DNA of 64,000 nt from Burkholderiales bacterium RIFOXYD12_FULL_59_19 (GCA_001771065.1 MESQ01000057.1:1-64000); one strand, 5' to 3'. Counted from the stretch's first letter, positions 43,268 to 52,338 are shown. The notes: generated by a model from the letters alone, not told the origin. Translations and numbers: made by a program.

Positions 43268-43724
43268 CCACAGCCCTTGGCCTGCGCGCCTGAGCACATT
43301 TTTATTGGCTGCTTTGGCGGCGGCCAGTGTCGTTTATTGGGGGCTGCGCTGGATCGAGCCCGTCAGCACACCTCGCGCCAGCAGCGACTCTTCAAGACCC
43401 AACGCCATTGACACGGGCCGGGTGGCCCAATTGCTGGGGGCAAGCGCCGCGCCTGCCGGCGCAGATGACGCGACACCAGCCGTCAATGCCGCAGGCAAAT
43501 ACAAATTGATTGGCGTCATCGCCCAGATGCGGGGCAACGGACTCGGCAGCGCCTTGATCGCCGTAGATGATGAAAAAGCCAAGCCTTACAAAGTGGGTGA
43601 CCGGCTGTCTGATGATCTGGTGTTGAAATCTGTCTCGGCGCGCGGCGCCAGCCTGGCGTCAAGCCTGCAAGCGCCCGCCTTGATTGAGCTTGAGTTGCCC
43701 CCTCTTGCAAGCATCAAACCCTAG
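43254..43724 (+). CDS. GspC-like type II secretion/HR-domain protein
   Basis: A 156-residue inner-membrane protein with one N-terminal helix (about 12-32), a linker, and a periplasmic HR-type domain ([36 protein letters not shown]) as found in GspC, the part that contacts the secretin. It is an orphan: no gspD or other type II secretion gene lies nearby, and there is no PDZ domain. The start overlaps the moaC end, so it is co-transcribed. It could be an N/C-type accessory to a machine encoded elsewhere. Confidence 0.75.
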   Translation: MTTLDHSPWPARLSTFLLAALAAASVVYWGLRWIEPVSTPRASSDSSRPNAIDTGRVAQLLGASAAPAGADDATPAVNAAGKYKLIGVIAQMRGNGLGSALIAVDDEKAKPYKVGDRLSDDLVLKSVSARGASLASSLQAPALIELELPPLASIKP

Positions 43725-43734
43725 CGTTCAGACC

Positions 43735-44136
43735 ATGGCCACTTCTACCCTTTACCAATTTCAGGTCCAGGTCAAACCGCGCTACCTCGCTGATCAGTCA
43801 GCGCCGGGGCAAGGCCAGTACCTTTTTGCCTACACCATCACCATCCGCAACACTGGCAACATTGCGGCGCAATTGATTTCGCGCACCTGGAACGTCAACG
43901 ACGCCCTGGGTCACAACGAAAAGGTCAAAGGTCTGGGCGTGGTCGGACACCAGCCGCTGCTGCAACCCGGTGAAGCGTTCGAATACACCAGCGGCACACG
44001 CCTGCGCACACCCACCGGAACCATGCACGGCAGTTTTTTTTGCGTGGCAGAAGACGGCGAAAAATTTGACGTCGATGTGCCCATGTTTGTGCTCGACGCC
44101 CTGAGTGAAAGCGGTGGCACGCGCACCCTGCATTAA
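43735..44136 (+). CDS. apaG: ApaG protein
   Basis: A 133-residue protein with the ApaG fold of the fibronectin type III kind (YQFQVQVKPRYLADQS, AYTITIRNTGNIAAQLISRTW, TSGTRLRTPTGTMHGSF). ApaG is linked with the stress dinucleotide Ap4A system in enterobacteria, but its biochemical role is unsettled. It starts 10 bases after the gspC-like stop; the recombinase-family gene begins 6 bases after its own stop. Many Burkholderiales have apaG beside rpe, so this location is different. Confidence 0.92.
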   Translation: MATSTLYQFQVQVKPRYLADQSAPGQGQYLFAYTITIRNTGNIAAQLISRTWNVNDALGHNEKVKGLGVVGHQPLLQPGEAFEYTSGTRLRTPTGTMHGSFFCVAEDGEKFDVDVPMFVLDALSESGGTRTLH

Positions 44137-44142
44137 GCCCAG

Positions 44143-46197
44143 ATGTCAGCCAAGCCCGATCTTTCCGAGCTACTGGACGCCCTCGACCCCCAGGCTGACC
44201 TGGCACACCGCCACCTTTGGTTGATTGCGTTGCTGGCGTGGGTGCGTGGCAACCGCGACTCAGTGCCGCGCGCCGTGGCCCGCGTCACCTTGCTGCTTGA
44301 TGCGCTGCAACAACGCCCTGAAACCCGGGCCAAACTGCAAACCTGGTGGCAAAAACTGCTGGCCACGGTGGATGCCACCTCGCTGCTGGCGGACTACGGG
44401 TTTGCTTCACGCAGCGCCTTTGCCAGCGAACTGACCGAGCGCCTGCGCCTCAAGTGGCTGCCTGGCACCCCTGAAACCGCAGACGCCGCCAGCCTGTTTG
44501 CACTGGCACTGAACGACCCGTTTGATGCCCAATGGATCAATACGCTGGACCAAGCCACGCTGGAGCGGCTGGCAGAGCTGCTGCAGGCCAACTGCAACCA
44601 CGTCACCAGTGGTGTCTGCGCCTGGGTACCCCGAGCAAGACTGTGCCAGGTCTCGCCGTGGCAAGCCACGCTGCTCGAAGCCCTGACCTTTTGCACGAGT
44701 CAGATCCGTGCCACCGGGTTTTCACCCGAATTACGCCTGCGCATGAGCGCACCCGCCCGTGAGACCGCCCCCTTCCATGCACTCGACAGCGACGTGATCG
44801 CGCTGCAAGCCGCCTTTTTGAGCGATCCCAACAGCCACAATCCGGCTTGCCAAGCCGCGTTGCAGCATTACCTGAGCCGCCTGGACGCTTGCCGTCATGC
44901 TGCTGCCACGGTGTACACCCATCTGGATGCACACGGCATTTCGGTCAATCTGGTGTTTCAACTGCGCCAGTTACGCACCCGGGTGTTGCGGATACGCGCC
45001 CTGCTGGACTGCCTGATGTCTGAACAAGCACAGCGCCATACCGCGCAATTGCTGGCGCACCTGGTGATGGTCGGACAGGAACGGCAGAGCGTGCGGGCAC
45101 TGATTGCGGCCAACTCGTCGATGCTGGCCGCCAAGGTGGCCGAGCGCAGCTCCGAAACCGGTGAACACTACATTACCCGCACCCGCACGCAATACTTTCA
45201 GATGCTGCGCGACGCGGCTGGCGGTGGCGCCATGATCTCACTCACCACGCTACTCAAATTCGTCATCGCCACGCTGGGCCTGTCGGCCTTCTGGGGCGGC
45301 TTTGCGGACAGCCTGAATTACGCCGCCAGCTTTGTCCTGGTTTACCTGTTGCACTGGACCGTGGCCACCAAGCAGCCGGCCATGACGGCCCCGGCGATGG
45401 CCGCCAAGCTCAAAGAACTGGGCTCCCCCGGCGCGGTTGAAATTTTTGTCGATGAAGTGGCGCATCTGATGCGCTCGCAAGTCGCCGCCATCATGGGCAA
45501 CCTGGCGCTGGTGATCCCCGGCGTGCTGCTGATCAGTGGTGCGTTGTGGCTGGCCTTTAGTGCCCCCATGGTTGATGCGGCCAAAGCCGCGTATGTCTTG
45601 CACAGCCTGGACCTGCGCGGCCCCACGGTCTTGTTTGCAGCCTTCACCGGTGTGCTGCTGTTTGCGTCGAGCATCATCGCCGGCTGGGTGGAAAACTGGT
45701 TTGTGCTGTACCGGCTCGATTCGGCCATTCGTTACAACCCGCGCATGACGGGTCTGCTGGGCCGGGACCGTGCCGAGCGCTGGGCCAGCTTCATGCGCCG
45801 CCACATTGCCGGGTTGGCCTCGAACATTTCGCTGGGCTTCATGCTCGGGCTGGTGCCCGCATTTGCCGCCTTTTTCGGGCTCGGGCTGGAGGTGCGCCAT
45901 GTGACACTGTCCACAGGCCTGATTGCGGCAGCAGTGGCCAGCCTGGGCCTTGGCATCTTCCAGCAAAGCGCGTTCTGGTGGGCGCTGCTGAGCATTGTGT
46001 TCATCGGCGTGCTGAATCTGGGGGTGAGTTTTTACCTGGCGTTTCGCCTGGCATTACGCGCACACAGCGTCAGCGGCGTGGACCGCAAGCGTATCCGCCA
46101 AGCCATCCGCGAGCGCATGCGCCAGCGCCTGGGCAGCTTCTTCTGGCCAGCCCCTGAGCCCGCCAGCGCCACCGGCCAGGAGCCACACGGTGGGTGA
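44143..46197 (+). CDS. Membrane protein of the so-called site-specific recombinase (Gcr) family
   Basis: A 684-residue protein matching the family usually annotated as site-specific recombinase (PF10136), named from a Neisseria gene. The sequence does not look like a DNA recombinase. It has a soluble N-terminal half (about 1-370) and a C-terminal half with several hydrophobic segments near 370, 390, 450, 500, 560 and 600. I see no catalytic Tyr or Ser recombinase motif. It overlaps thiL by eight bases and lies between apaG and thiL. Confidence 0.8.
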   Translation: MSAKPDLSELLDALDPQADLAHRHLWLIALLAWVRGNRDSVPRAVARVTLLLDALQQRPETRAKLQTWWQKLLATVDATSLLADYGFASRSAFASELTERLRLKWLPGTPETADAASLFALALNDPFDAQWINTLDQATLERLAELLQANCNHVTSGVCAWVPRARLCQVSPWQATLLEALTFCTSQIRATGFSPELRLRMSAPARETAPFHALDSDVIALQAAFLSDPNSHNPACQAALQHYLSRLDACRHAAATVYTHLDAHGISVNLVFQLRQLRTRVLRIRALLDCLMSEQAQRHTAQLLAHLVMVGQERQSVRALIAANSSMLAAKVAERSSETGEHYITRTRTQYFQMLRDAAGGGAMISLTTLLKFVIATLGLSAFWGGFADSLNYAASFVLVYLLHWTVATKQPAMTAPAMAAKLKELGSPGAVEIFVDEVAHLMRSQVAAIMGNLALVIPGVLLISGALWLAFSAPMVDAAKAAYVLHSLDLRGPTVLFAAFTGVLLFASSIIAGWVENWFVLYRLDSAIRYNPRMTGLLGRDRAERWASFMRRHIAGLASNISLGFMLGLVPAFAAFFGLGLEVRHVTLSTGLIAAAVASLGLGIFQQSAFWWALLSIVFIGVLNLGVSFYLAFRLALRAHSVSGVDRKRIRQAIRERMRQRLGSFFWPAPEPASATGQEPHGG

Positions 46198-47188
46198 GTT
46201 CGACCTGATTGCGCGCTATTTCAAGCGCCCGGCACGCCGCGCGGCGCTGGGTATTGGCGACGACTGCGCGCTGCTGCAACCTGCCCCCGGCACCCAGTTG
46301 GCGATTTCATGCGACATGCTGGTCCAGGGCCGCCATTTTTTTGCCGACGTGAACCCACACAGCCTGGGCCACAAGGCGCTGGCCGTCAACCTGAGCGATC
46401 TGGCCGCCTGTGGCGCCAAACCGCTGGCCTTTACCCTGGCATTGGCGCTGCCCGAGGCCAACGAGCCCTGGCTGGCAGCCTTTGCCAACGGCCTGTTTGA
46501 ACTCGCCGACGCCCACGACTGCGAACTCATTGGCGGCGACACCACCGCCGGGCCGCTCAACATCTGCATCACGGTATTTGGCGAAGTGCCGGTCGTCAAC
46601 GGCCAATCCCTCGCCCTGCTGCGCAGTGGCGCCAGGGCCGGTGACGACCTTTATGTCAGCGGCACGCTGGGTGATGCCCGGCTGGCGCTGAACGTGCAAC
46701 TCGGCAAATTGAGCGTGCCGGCGCCTGTGTTGCTGGCAGCGCGCGCGCGGCTGGAGCGGCCGACACCACGCGTGGCGCTGGGCCTGGCCTTGCGCGGACT
46801 TGCCAGCGCAGCCATTGACCTCAGCGACGGCCTGATGGGCGACCTGGGTCATATTCTGGAATGCTCTCAGGTTGGCGCGACGGTGCAGGTCGATCAGCTG
46901 GTGCAATGCATCGGTAGTTACCCTGGTCCGGGGCCTGCAGAAAATCAGGTCGGTATCGATTTCTCAATGGCGCAGTGGCGCACCCTGGCCCTCGCTGGCG
47001 GTGACGACTACGAGCTGTTGTTTGCCGCCTCACCCCATCATCGCGCTGCAGTGGCGCTTGCAGCACAAACCAGCCAAACCCCGGTGCACCGGATCGGCCA
47101 GATTGACGCCAGCCCGGGCCTGCGACTGCTGGACGCGCAAGGCCAACTGCTGCCCAACCAATACGCCTCGTTCGACCACTTTGCCTGA
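46190..47188 (+). CDS. thiL: Thiamine-monophosphate kinase
   Basis: Phosphorylates thiamine monophosphate to the active cofactor thiamine diphosphate. The 332-residue protein has the PurM-like motifs (GEFDLIARYF, LGIGDDCALL, KALAVNLSDLAACGAKP, GGDTTAGP and AIDLSDGLMGDLGHIL). The start is GTG at 46190, supported by an AGGAG ribosome site eight bases upstream. It overlaps the preceding gene and is followed 30 bases later by pgpA, so this is one transcription unit or two close ones. Confidence 0.95.
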   Translation: MGEFDLIARYFKRPARRAALGIGDDCALLQPAPGTQLAISCDMLVQGRHFFADVNPHSLGHKALAVNLSDLAACGAKPLAFTLALALPEANEPWLAAFANGLFELADAHDCELIGGDTTAGPLNICITVFGEVPVVNGQSLALLRSGARAGDDLYVSGTLGDARLALNVQLGKLSVPAPVLLAARARLERPTPRVALGLALRGLASAAIDLSDGLMGDLGHILECSQVGATVQVDQLVQCIGSYPGPGPAENQVGIDFSMAQWRTLALAGGDDYELLFAASPHHRAAVALAAQTSQTPVHRIGQIDASPGLRLLDAQGQLLPNQYASFDHFA

Positions 47189-47206
47189 AGCTATGGGCGC
47201 TGCCGC

Positions 47207-47212
47207 GATAAT
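47207..47212 (+). promoter_or_regulatory. -10 box directly ahead of pgpA, possible leaderless start
   Basis: GATAAT lies six bases before the pgpA ATG (47219), so transcription from it would begin at or near the start codon. No ribosome site separates box and ATG. The -35 region is weak. Confidence 0.4.
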
Positions 47213-47218
47213 CAGCCC

Positions 47219-47791
47219 ATGCTTGATCCCGAGTCTGTTTTTGTGCCCCCCGTAACTGCCCGTCCGCTGGGCCCGGTGGTGCCGACCGGTCGCTTCATGA
47301 TGGCGCACCCGGCCCATGTGATGGCGCTGGGTTTTGGCTCCGGGCTCAGCCCCAAGGCCCCCGGCACCATGGGTACGCTCTGGGCCTGGGCGCTGTTCGT
47401 GCTGCTACAAGACCGCCTGACCGAGTCGCAATGGGGCTGGCTGATTGTCGTCAGCATTTTGGCCGGCTGGTGGGTTTGCGCGGTCACCGCCAGACACATG
47501 CGCACACTGGACCCCAGCAGCATCGTCTGGGACGAAATTGCCGCTTTCTGGCTGGTGCTGTGGCTGGTGAGCCCGACCGACTTTTGGGGCCAATTGGCCG
47601 CCTTTGCACTGTTCAGGTACTTTGATGCCGTCAAACCTGGCCCGGTGGCCTGGGCCGACCAGTTGTACCACCAGGTAGACCCCAGCACCGACCCCGGCGC
47701 CTGGCGAAAGGCGGGCTGGGGCATCATGCTTGACGACCTGGTGGCCGCTTTTTGTACCCTGTTGGTCATTGCGCTGTGGCGAACCTGGTGA
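47219..47791 (+). CDS. pgpA: Phosphatidylglycerophosphatase A
   Basis: Dephosphorylates phosphatidylglycerol phosphate to phosphatidylglycerol in the inner membrane. The 190 residues contain the PgpA signature MALGFGSGLSPKAPGTMGTL, IVWDEIAAFWL, and LFRYFDAVKPGPVAWAD. The C-terminus, VRHQ-type AGWGIMLDDLVAAF, also fits. Membrane segments fill the middle. It follows thiL and precedes the NrfJ-like gene; thiL-pgpA adjacency is common in proteobacteria. Confidence 0.94.
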   Translation: MLDPESVFVPPVTARPLGPVVPTGRFMMAHPAHVMALGFGSGLSPKAPGTMGTLWAWALFVLLQDRLTESQWGWLIVVSILAGWWVCAVTARHMRTLDPSSIVWDEIAAFWLVLWLVSPTDFWGQLAAFALFRYFDAVKPGPVAWADQLYHQVDPSTDPGAWRKAGWGIMLDDLVAAFCTLLVIALWRTW

Positions 47792-47845
47792 GATTTGCCC
47801 CCCAGACTGCTATGCTTTACCCCTTTAACCAAGCCACTCAGCCCC

Positions 47846-48559
47846 ATGAAACACACAACCGTCCTCAGTCTCATCCTTGCGACCTCATTCACTGCAGCGG
47901 TCTGGGCGGCGGACCCCGCGGCCGCCAAAGCGCCAGCGAGCGGCGGGATCAGCGGCGAAGTGCTGGAAGTCAAGAACGTTGACAGCTACACCTACCTGCG
48001 CCTGAAAACCAAAGACGGTGAAACCTGGGCGGCAGTCAGCACCGCGGCGGTCAAAAAAGGCGCCAAGGTCAACATCGACAACCCGATGGTCATGACCAAT
48101 TTTGAAAGCAAGGCGCTGAAAAAAACCTTCCCCACCATCATCTTTGGCAATCTTGGAGGCGCAGCTGCCACCCCGAGTCTGTTCAATTCAAAAATGACGG
48201 TGGCCAATATGACTGACAGCGCGCCAATCAAGATCGCCAAGGCCAGTGGCGCCAACGCTTACACGGTGGCCGACATTGTGACCAAATCGGTTCAGCTCAA
48301 GGACAAACCGGTCAAGGTCAGTGGCCAGGTGGTGAAATACAACGCCGGAATCATGGGCAAAAACTGGATCCACCTGCGTGACGGTTCAGGCACCGCCGCC
48401 AAAAGCGATAACGACATTCTGGTCACCAGTGCCGCGTCCGCAAAAATGGGCGACCGCATCACCATCTCAGGGGTGGTGCGAAACGACAAGGATTTTGGTG
48501 CTGGCTACAGCTACAAAGTCCTGATTGAAGACGCCACCCTGACCCCCCTGCAGAAATAG
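47846..48559 (+). CDS. Periplasmic NrfJ-like OB-fold protein
   Basis: A 237-residue exported protein: signal peptide (cleavage near AVWAAD), then a segment GEVLEVKNVDSYTYLRLKTKDGETWAAV and, near 155-230, a second half with VKVSGQVVKYNAGIMGKNWIHLRDGSG. Both halves resemble the small beta-barrel (OB-like) domains of the NrfJ family often found near cytochrome genes. No enzymatic motif is seen. The ATG at 47846 is chosen because it opens onto the signal peptide. It lies between pgpA and pncC. Confidence 0.75.
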   Translation: MKHTTVLSLILATSFTAAVWAADPAAAKAPASGGISGEVLEVKNVDSYTYLRLKTKDGETWAAVSTAAVKKGAKVNIDNPMVMTNFESKALKKTFPTIIFGNLGGAAATPSLFNSKMTVANMTDSAPIKIAKASGANAYTVADIVTKSVQLKDKPVKVSGQVVKYNAGIMGKNWIHLRDGSGTAAKSDNDILVTSAASAKMGDRITISGVVRNDKDFGAGYSYKVLIEDATLTPLQK

Positions 48560-48566
48560 GCTGTTG

Positions 48567-49052
48567 ATGCGGGACCCTTGCACGCTGCTGGCACGCCTGC
48601 TTTTAGACAAGGGCTGGTTTTTGGCCACGGCCGAGAGTTGTACGGGCGGGCTGATCGCGGCCAGTTGCACCGACCTGGCAGGCTCAAGCCAGTGGTTTGA
48701 ACGTGGTTTTGTCACCTATTCCAACGCAGCCAAGTGTGAGTTGCTGGGCATTGATGCCGCACTGATTAACGCCCATGGCGCCGTCAGCGAAGCTGTGGCG
48801 CGCGCCATGGCCTTTGGCGCGCTGGCACGCTCGCACGCCCAGGTGGCCATCGCTGTGACTGGTGTGGCGGGCCCTGGCGGCGGCAGTGCCGACAAACCGG
48901 TGGGCACCGTGTGGCTTGCCTGGGCCACACCCATGGGTATCACCAGCGAGCTGCAACACTTTGTCGGCGATCGCGCTGCGGTGCGGCATGCCACGGTGCA
49001 ACATGCCCTGACCCGGCTGACAAAACTCATCCAGACGGAAAGCCTATCATGA
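48567..49052 (+). CDS. pncC: Nicotinamide-nucleotide amidohydrolase PncC (CinA C-terminal domain)
   Basis: Deamidates NMN to nicotinate mononucleotide in NAD recycling. The 161 residues have the family motif TAESCTGGLIAASCTD and VTGVAGPGGGSADKPVGTVW, with the active-site Ser/Thr-Lys region. It is the stand-alone form lacking the CinA N-terminal domain. The start is the ATG at 48567, seven bases after the NrfJ-like stop. Its end overlaps the response regulator start (ATGA), so coupling of these unlike functions is only a gene-packing effect. Confidence 0.92.
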   Translation: MRDPCTLLARLLLDKGWFLATAESCTGGLIAASCTDLAGSSQWFERGFVTYSNAAKCELLGIDAALINAHGAVSEAVARAMAFGALARSHAQVAIAVTGVAGPGGGSADKPVGTVWLAWATPMGITSELQHFVGDRAAVRHATVQHALTRLTKLIQTESLS

Positions 49053-49702
49053 AGCTACTGATTGTTGAAGATGACCTGATGATGGGTGCGGGTCTGCAGG
49101 CCGCACTCAAAAACGCCGGATTTGACGCCCATTGGGTGACCGACGGGCAAGCGGCGCTTGAGTTATTAACCCAGTCCTCTTTCCGTGTCGCGGTGCTCGA
49201 CATCAGCCTGCCTGGCCTGGACGGGCTGGCATTGCTGAAAAAACTCAGGGACGACGGCAGTTCCATGCCGGTGCTGATGCTGACGGCCCGCGACACCACC
49301 CACGACAAGGTGATGTGTTTTGAGGCTGGCGCCGACGATTTTCTGGTGAAAACCACCGACATGGAAGAACTGATAGCGCGCCTGCGCGCCCTGATTCGCC
49401 GCGCGGGCTACGTCGGGCGCCTCTGTGTAGGCAACATCACACTGGACTCGGACACCTTGGTGGTCACCAAAGATGGCAAGCTGCTGAGCCTGTCCAACCG
49501 CGAGTTCGAACTGTTGCGGGTGCTGATGGAGGGCGCCGGGCAAGTGATTTCGCGCAGCCGGCTCGAAGAAGCCGTATTCGGATCGATCCGTAACGGCGAC
49601 AGCAATGTACTTGAGGTTCATATTCACAACCTGCGGCAAAAGATAGGCGACACCAGCCTCAAGACGGTGCGCGGGGTAGGCTACGCACTGACCAAACCAT
49701 GA
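49049..49702 (+). CDS. OmpR/QseB-type response regulator
   Basis: A 217-residue regulator: receiver domain with phospho-Asp51 (VAVLDISLPGLDG) and Lys101, then a winged-helix DNA-binding domain (about 125-217) with LSNREFELLRVLMEGAGQVISRSRLEE. Lys101 is followed by Thr instead of the usual Pro (VKTTDMEEL), a minor departure. It is translationally coupled to pncC upstream and to the sensor kinase downstream (ATGA), so it is the partner of that kinase. The signal is not known. Confidence 0.92.
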   Translation: MKLLIVEDDLMMGAGLQAALKNAGFDAHWVTDGQAALELLTQSSFRVAVLDISLPGLDGLALLKKLRDDGSSMPVLMLTARDTTHDKVMCFEAGADDFLVKTTDMEELIARLRALIRRAGYVGRLCVGNITLDSDTLVVTKDGKLLSLSNREFELLRVLMEGAGQVISRSRLEEAVFGSIRNGDSNVLEVHIHNLRQKIGDTSLKTVRGVGYALTKP

Positions 49703-51198
49703 CCGTCGCCAGTCGTTCACATGTCACCCTCAGTCACCGCCTGCTGGTGGCGTTGGGCGTGGTCAGTTTTCTGTTCTGGGGGGTCATAACGACCCTGTCC
49801 ACACGGGACAACATCGTCCAGGTGAACGAACTGTACGATGTTCACCTGGCGCACACCGCAAAAGCATTTTTGCAGATGATGGATCCGGATGACGAAGAAG
49901 ATTTCTTCCCGTCCACCATGTCTTCGGCGGCAATCGACCAACTTTTTAACAGTTGGCCCGAAGTGCCACATCGCACCACCATCCTCAAGGATCTAACGAC
50001 ACAAAACAGCGCAGCGGGCAGCACTGCCGCCAATCCGCCAAGCCCACCAAGCGCCAGGCCACCGGGTTCCAAAAAAATGCAATATGGCAGCAGCCTGCGC
50101 TACCAGTTATGGCGTGACGACGGCCACCTGCTGTTTCGCTCCGACAACGCACCGCTGGCTAACATCGCCCCCACCATGGGGTTTTCCGACAATACAGATG
50201 AACTGGGTAGCGGCTGGCGCAATTACCACGTGCACGACACCACCCACCGCGTGCAGATCATCGTGTCAGAGCCCAGTGCCTTTCGCGACCAATTGGTGCG
50301 CAACATGGTCATTGACGCTGCCACACCCCTGGCGCTTGGGCTGCCGGTGCTGTTTCTGTTGCTGTGGTTTTCGATCCGGAAAAGCCTCCACCCGCTGGCC
50401 ATCCTGAGCCAGGAAATCACCAAAAGACAGCCCGGTAACCTGACGCCCATTGACGCCCAAAGTGTGCCTGACGAGGTGCAGCCCATTGTCACCGCGCTGA
50501 ACGACCTGCTGACCCGCATGGGGCATACCCTGGACAACGAACGTCGTTTCACTGAAGATGCCGCCCACCAGCTGCGCACGCCGTTGGCGGCCATTCAGAC
50601 GCAGTTGTACACCGCGCGCCATACCCAGGCCGAGGCGCCGCACCAGCAGGCGCTGGCGCAAATGCAGCAAAGCGTGGAACGCGGCATTCGCCTGGTCAAT
50701 CAACTGCTGACCCTGGCACGACTCGACCCCAAGCAGGCGCGGCCAGAATTTCAGCCCCTTCACATCGACAAAATTGCCGAAACCATTTGTGCCGAGTTGG
50801 CGCCATTGGCCCTGCAGCGCGAGCAAAGTCTGGAATTAATGGCCGCGCCCAATTTGCCGCGTGTGTCCGGCAACGCCGACATGCTGGCCATGCTGCTCTC
50901 CAACCTGGTCGACAACGCAATCCATTACACCCAGCCTGGTGGCAACATCATCGTCAGCCTGGCAGCGGATGGCACCGGGGTACAGCTTGCCGTCAGCGAC
51001 GATGGTCCGGGCATTGCGCCCGACCAGCGGCAGCGGGTGTTCGAGCGCTTTTTTCGCATTGCCCAGCAAAGTCAGCCGGGTACCGGCCTGGGGCTGGCCA
51101 TTTGCAAGCAGGTGGCCGACCTGCACCACGCCAGCCTGACCCTGTCGGACGGCTTGCAGGGGCGCGGACTCACCGTGCGCCTGCGCTTTGCCGCCTGA
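49699..51198 (+). CDS. Two-component sensor histidine kinase (QseC/TctE-like)
   Basis: A 499-residue membrane kinase. Two hydrophobic segments (about 12-32 and 205-228) frame a periplasmic sensor region of roughly 170 residues that begins with an acidic run (DPDDEEDFF) and has a Pro-rich part. HAMP-like linker and HisKA (FTEDAAHQLRTPLAAIQTQ, His290) come next, then the ATPase with NLVDNAIHYT, SDDGPGIAPDQ and GTGLGLAI. The ligand is unknown; acidic clusters suggest a cation or polycation, but this is speculation. The LysE-type exporter follows two bases after its stop. Confidence 0.92.
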   Translation: MTVASRSHVTLSHRLLVALGVVSFLFWGVITTLSTRDNIVQVNELYDVHLAHTAKAFLQMMDPDDEEDFFPSTMSSAAIDQLFNSWPEVPHRTTILKDLTTQNSAAGSTAANPPSPPSARPPGSKKMQYGSSLRYQLWRDDGHLLFRSDNAPLANIAPTMGFSDNTDELGSGWRNYHVHDTTHRVQIIVSEPSAFRDQLVRNMVIDAATPLALGLPVLFLLLWFSIRKSLHPLAILSQEITKRQPGNLTPIDAQSVPDEVQPIVTALNDLLTRMGHTLDNERRFTEDAAHQLRTPLAAIQTQLYTARHTQAEAPHQQALAQMQQSVERGIRLVNQLLTLARLDPKQARPEFQPLHIDKIAETICAELAPLALQREQSLELMAAPNLPRVSGNADMLAMLLSNLVDNAIHYTQPGGNIIVSLAADGTGVQLAVSDDGPGIAPDQRQRVFERFFRIAQQSQPGTGLGLAICKQVADLHHASLTLSDGLQGRGLTVRLRFAA

Positions 51199-51200
51199 GC

Positions 51201-51797
51201 ATGCATTTTGTCCAAGGTTTTGCCACCGGGCTGGCACTGATTGTGGCCATTGGCTCGCAAAACGCCTACGTGCTGCGCCAGGGCATTTTGCGCCAGCACG
51301 TGTTGCCACTGGTGCTGTTTTGCGCCCTGTCCGACGCGCTGCTGATTCTGGCGGGCATTGGTGGTGCCGGCCTGCTGATTCGCGACAACGCCGCCCTGAT
51401 GACCCTCACGCGCTACGGCGGCGCCTTGTTTCTGGTGGCTTACGGCGTGCTGGCAGCGCGACGCGCCTGGCAAGGCGCGCCCATGCCAACGGACACAGGT
51501 GGCGGGGCCACCCTGGCAGCGGCGCTGGCCGCCTGCTTTGCCTTTACCTTTTTGAACCCGCATGTGTACCTTGACACCGTGGTGCTGCTCGGCACCCTGG
51601 CCAACCAGCGCCCCGACCCGGAGCGCTGGGTTTTTGGCGCCGGCGCCGTCAGCGCCAGCCTGTGCTGGTTTGCCGCCTTGGGTTTTGGCGCCCGATTTCT
51701 GGCGCCGCTGTTTGCGCAGGTCCTGGCCTGGCGCGTGCTCGACGGGCTGATTGCACTGACCATGTGGGTGCTGGCGGCCATGTTGTTGCTGGATTGA
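51201..51797 (+). CDS. LysE/ArgO-family amino acid exporter
   Basis: A 198-residue membrane protein with about six hydrophobic helices. Family motifs are GSQNAYVLRQGILRQH near residue 19 and FTFLNPHVYLDTVVLLGT near 116. Relatives such as ArgO and LysE export basic amino acids. It starts only three bases after the sensor kinase stop, so the three genes form one unit and the exporter may be a target of the two-component system. Substrate is inferred from family only. Confidence 0.9.
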   Translation: MHFVQGFATGLALIVAIGSQNAYVLRQGILRQHVLPLVLFCALSDALLILAGIGGAGLLIRDNAALMTLTRYGGALFLVAYGVLAARRAWQGAPMPTDTGGGATLAAALAACFAFTFLNPHVYLDTVVLLGTLANQRPDPERWVFGAGAVSASLCWFAALGFGARFLAPLFAQVLAWRVLDGLIALTMWVLAAMLLLD

Positions 51798-51813
51798 CGT
51801 TAAAGTCACCCCC

Positions 51814-52302
51814 ATGAACGCAAACGAACACACCCTGACCCGCTTCTACACCGCCTTTGCCGCGTTGGATGCCGACACCATGGCCAGCTGTTATGCCGCA
51901 AATGCCACGTTTGAAGACCCGGCGTTTTCACTCAAGGGGCGGCGCGAAATAAGTGGCATGTGGCACATGCTGTGCGCCGCCACCCTGGCCAAAAACCGCG
52001 AAGACTGGCGCCTTGAGTTCAGGGACGTGCGCGCTGACCACAGCAGCGGCCACGTGCACTGGGAAGCGCATTACCGCTTTAGCGTGTCCAACCGACTGGT
52101 ACACAACCGCATTGAGGCCGACTTCACCTTCACCCCCGATGGCCTGATCGCCAGCCACACCGACCGCTTTGACTTCTGGCGCTGGTCGCGCCAGGCCTTG
52201 GGGCTAGGTGGCTGGGTGCTGGGCTGGGCGCCGTTTTTCCAGAAGCAGGTGCGGTTGCAAACCCACGCCGCGCTGAACAAATACCTGGGCAGTCAGCCCT
52301 GA
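51814..52302 (+). CDS. NTF2-like (SnoaL-type) protein
   Basis: A 162-residue protein with the cone-shaped NTF2 fold pattern: N-terminal FYTAFAALDADTMASCYAANATFEDPAF, a central sheet region with HVHWEAHYRFSVS, and the C-terminal FWRWSRQALGLGG. No catalytic set can be assigned. It is 16 bases after the LysE-type gene and 36 before the hydrolase gene. Such proteins often act as isomerases, dehydratases or binding proteins; this one may act on or guard the same small molecule as the neighbouring hydrolase, but that is inference. Confidence 0.8.
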   Translation: MNANEHTLTRFYTAFAALDADTMASCYAANATFEDPAFSLKGRREISGMWHMLCAATLAKNREDWRLEFRDVRADHSSGHVHWEAHYRFSVSNRLVHNRIEADFTFTPDGLIASHTDRFDFWRWSRQALGLGGWVLGWAPFFQKQVRLQTHAALNKYLGSQP

Positions 52303-52338
52303 TTTGACCTTGCCGACACGTTGCCAGGAAGCACCGCC

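Noticed and set aside
44143-46197. Invertible DNA system around the recombinase-named gene
   Set aside because: No recombinase motif and no inverted sites flanking a promoter were seen.
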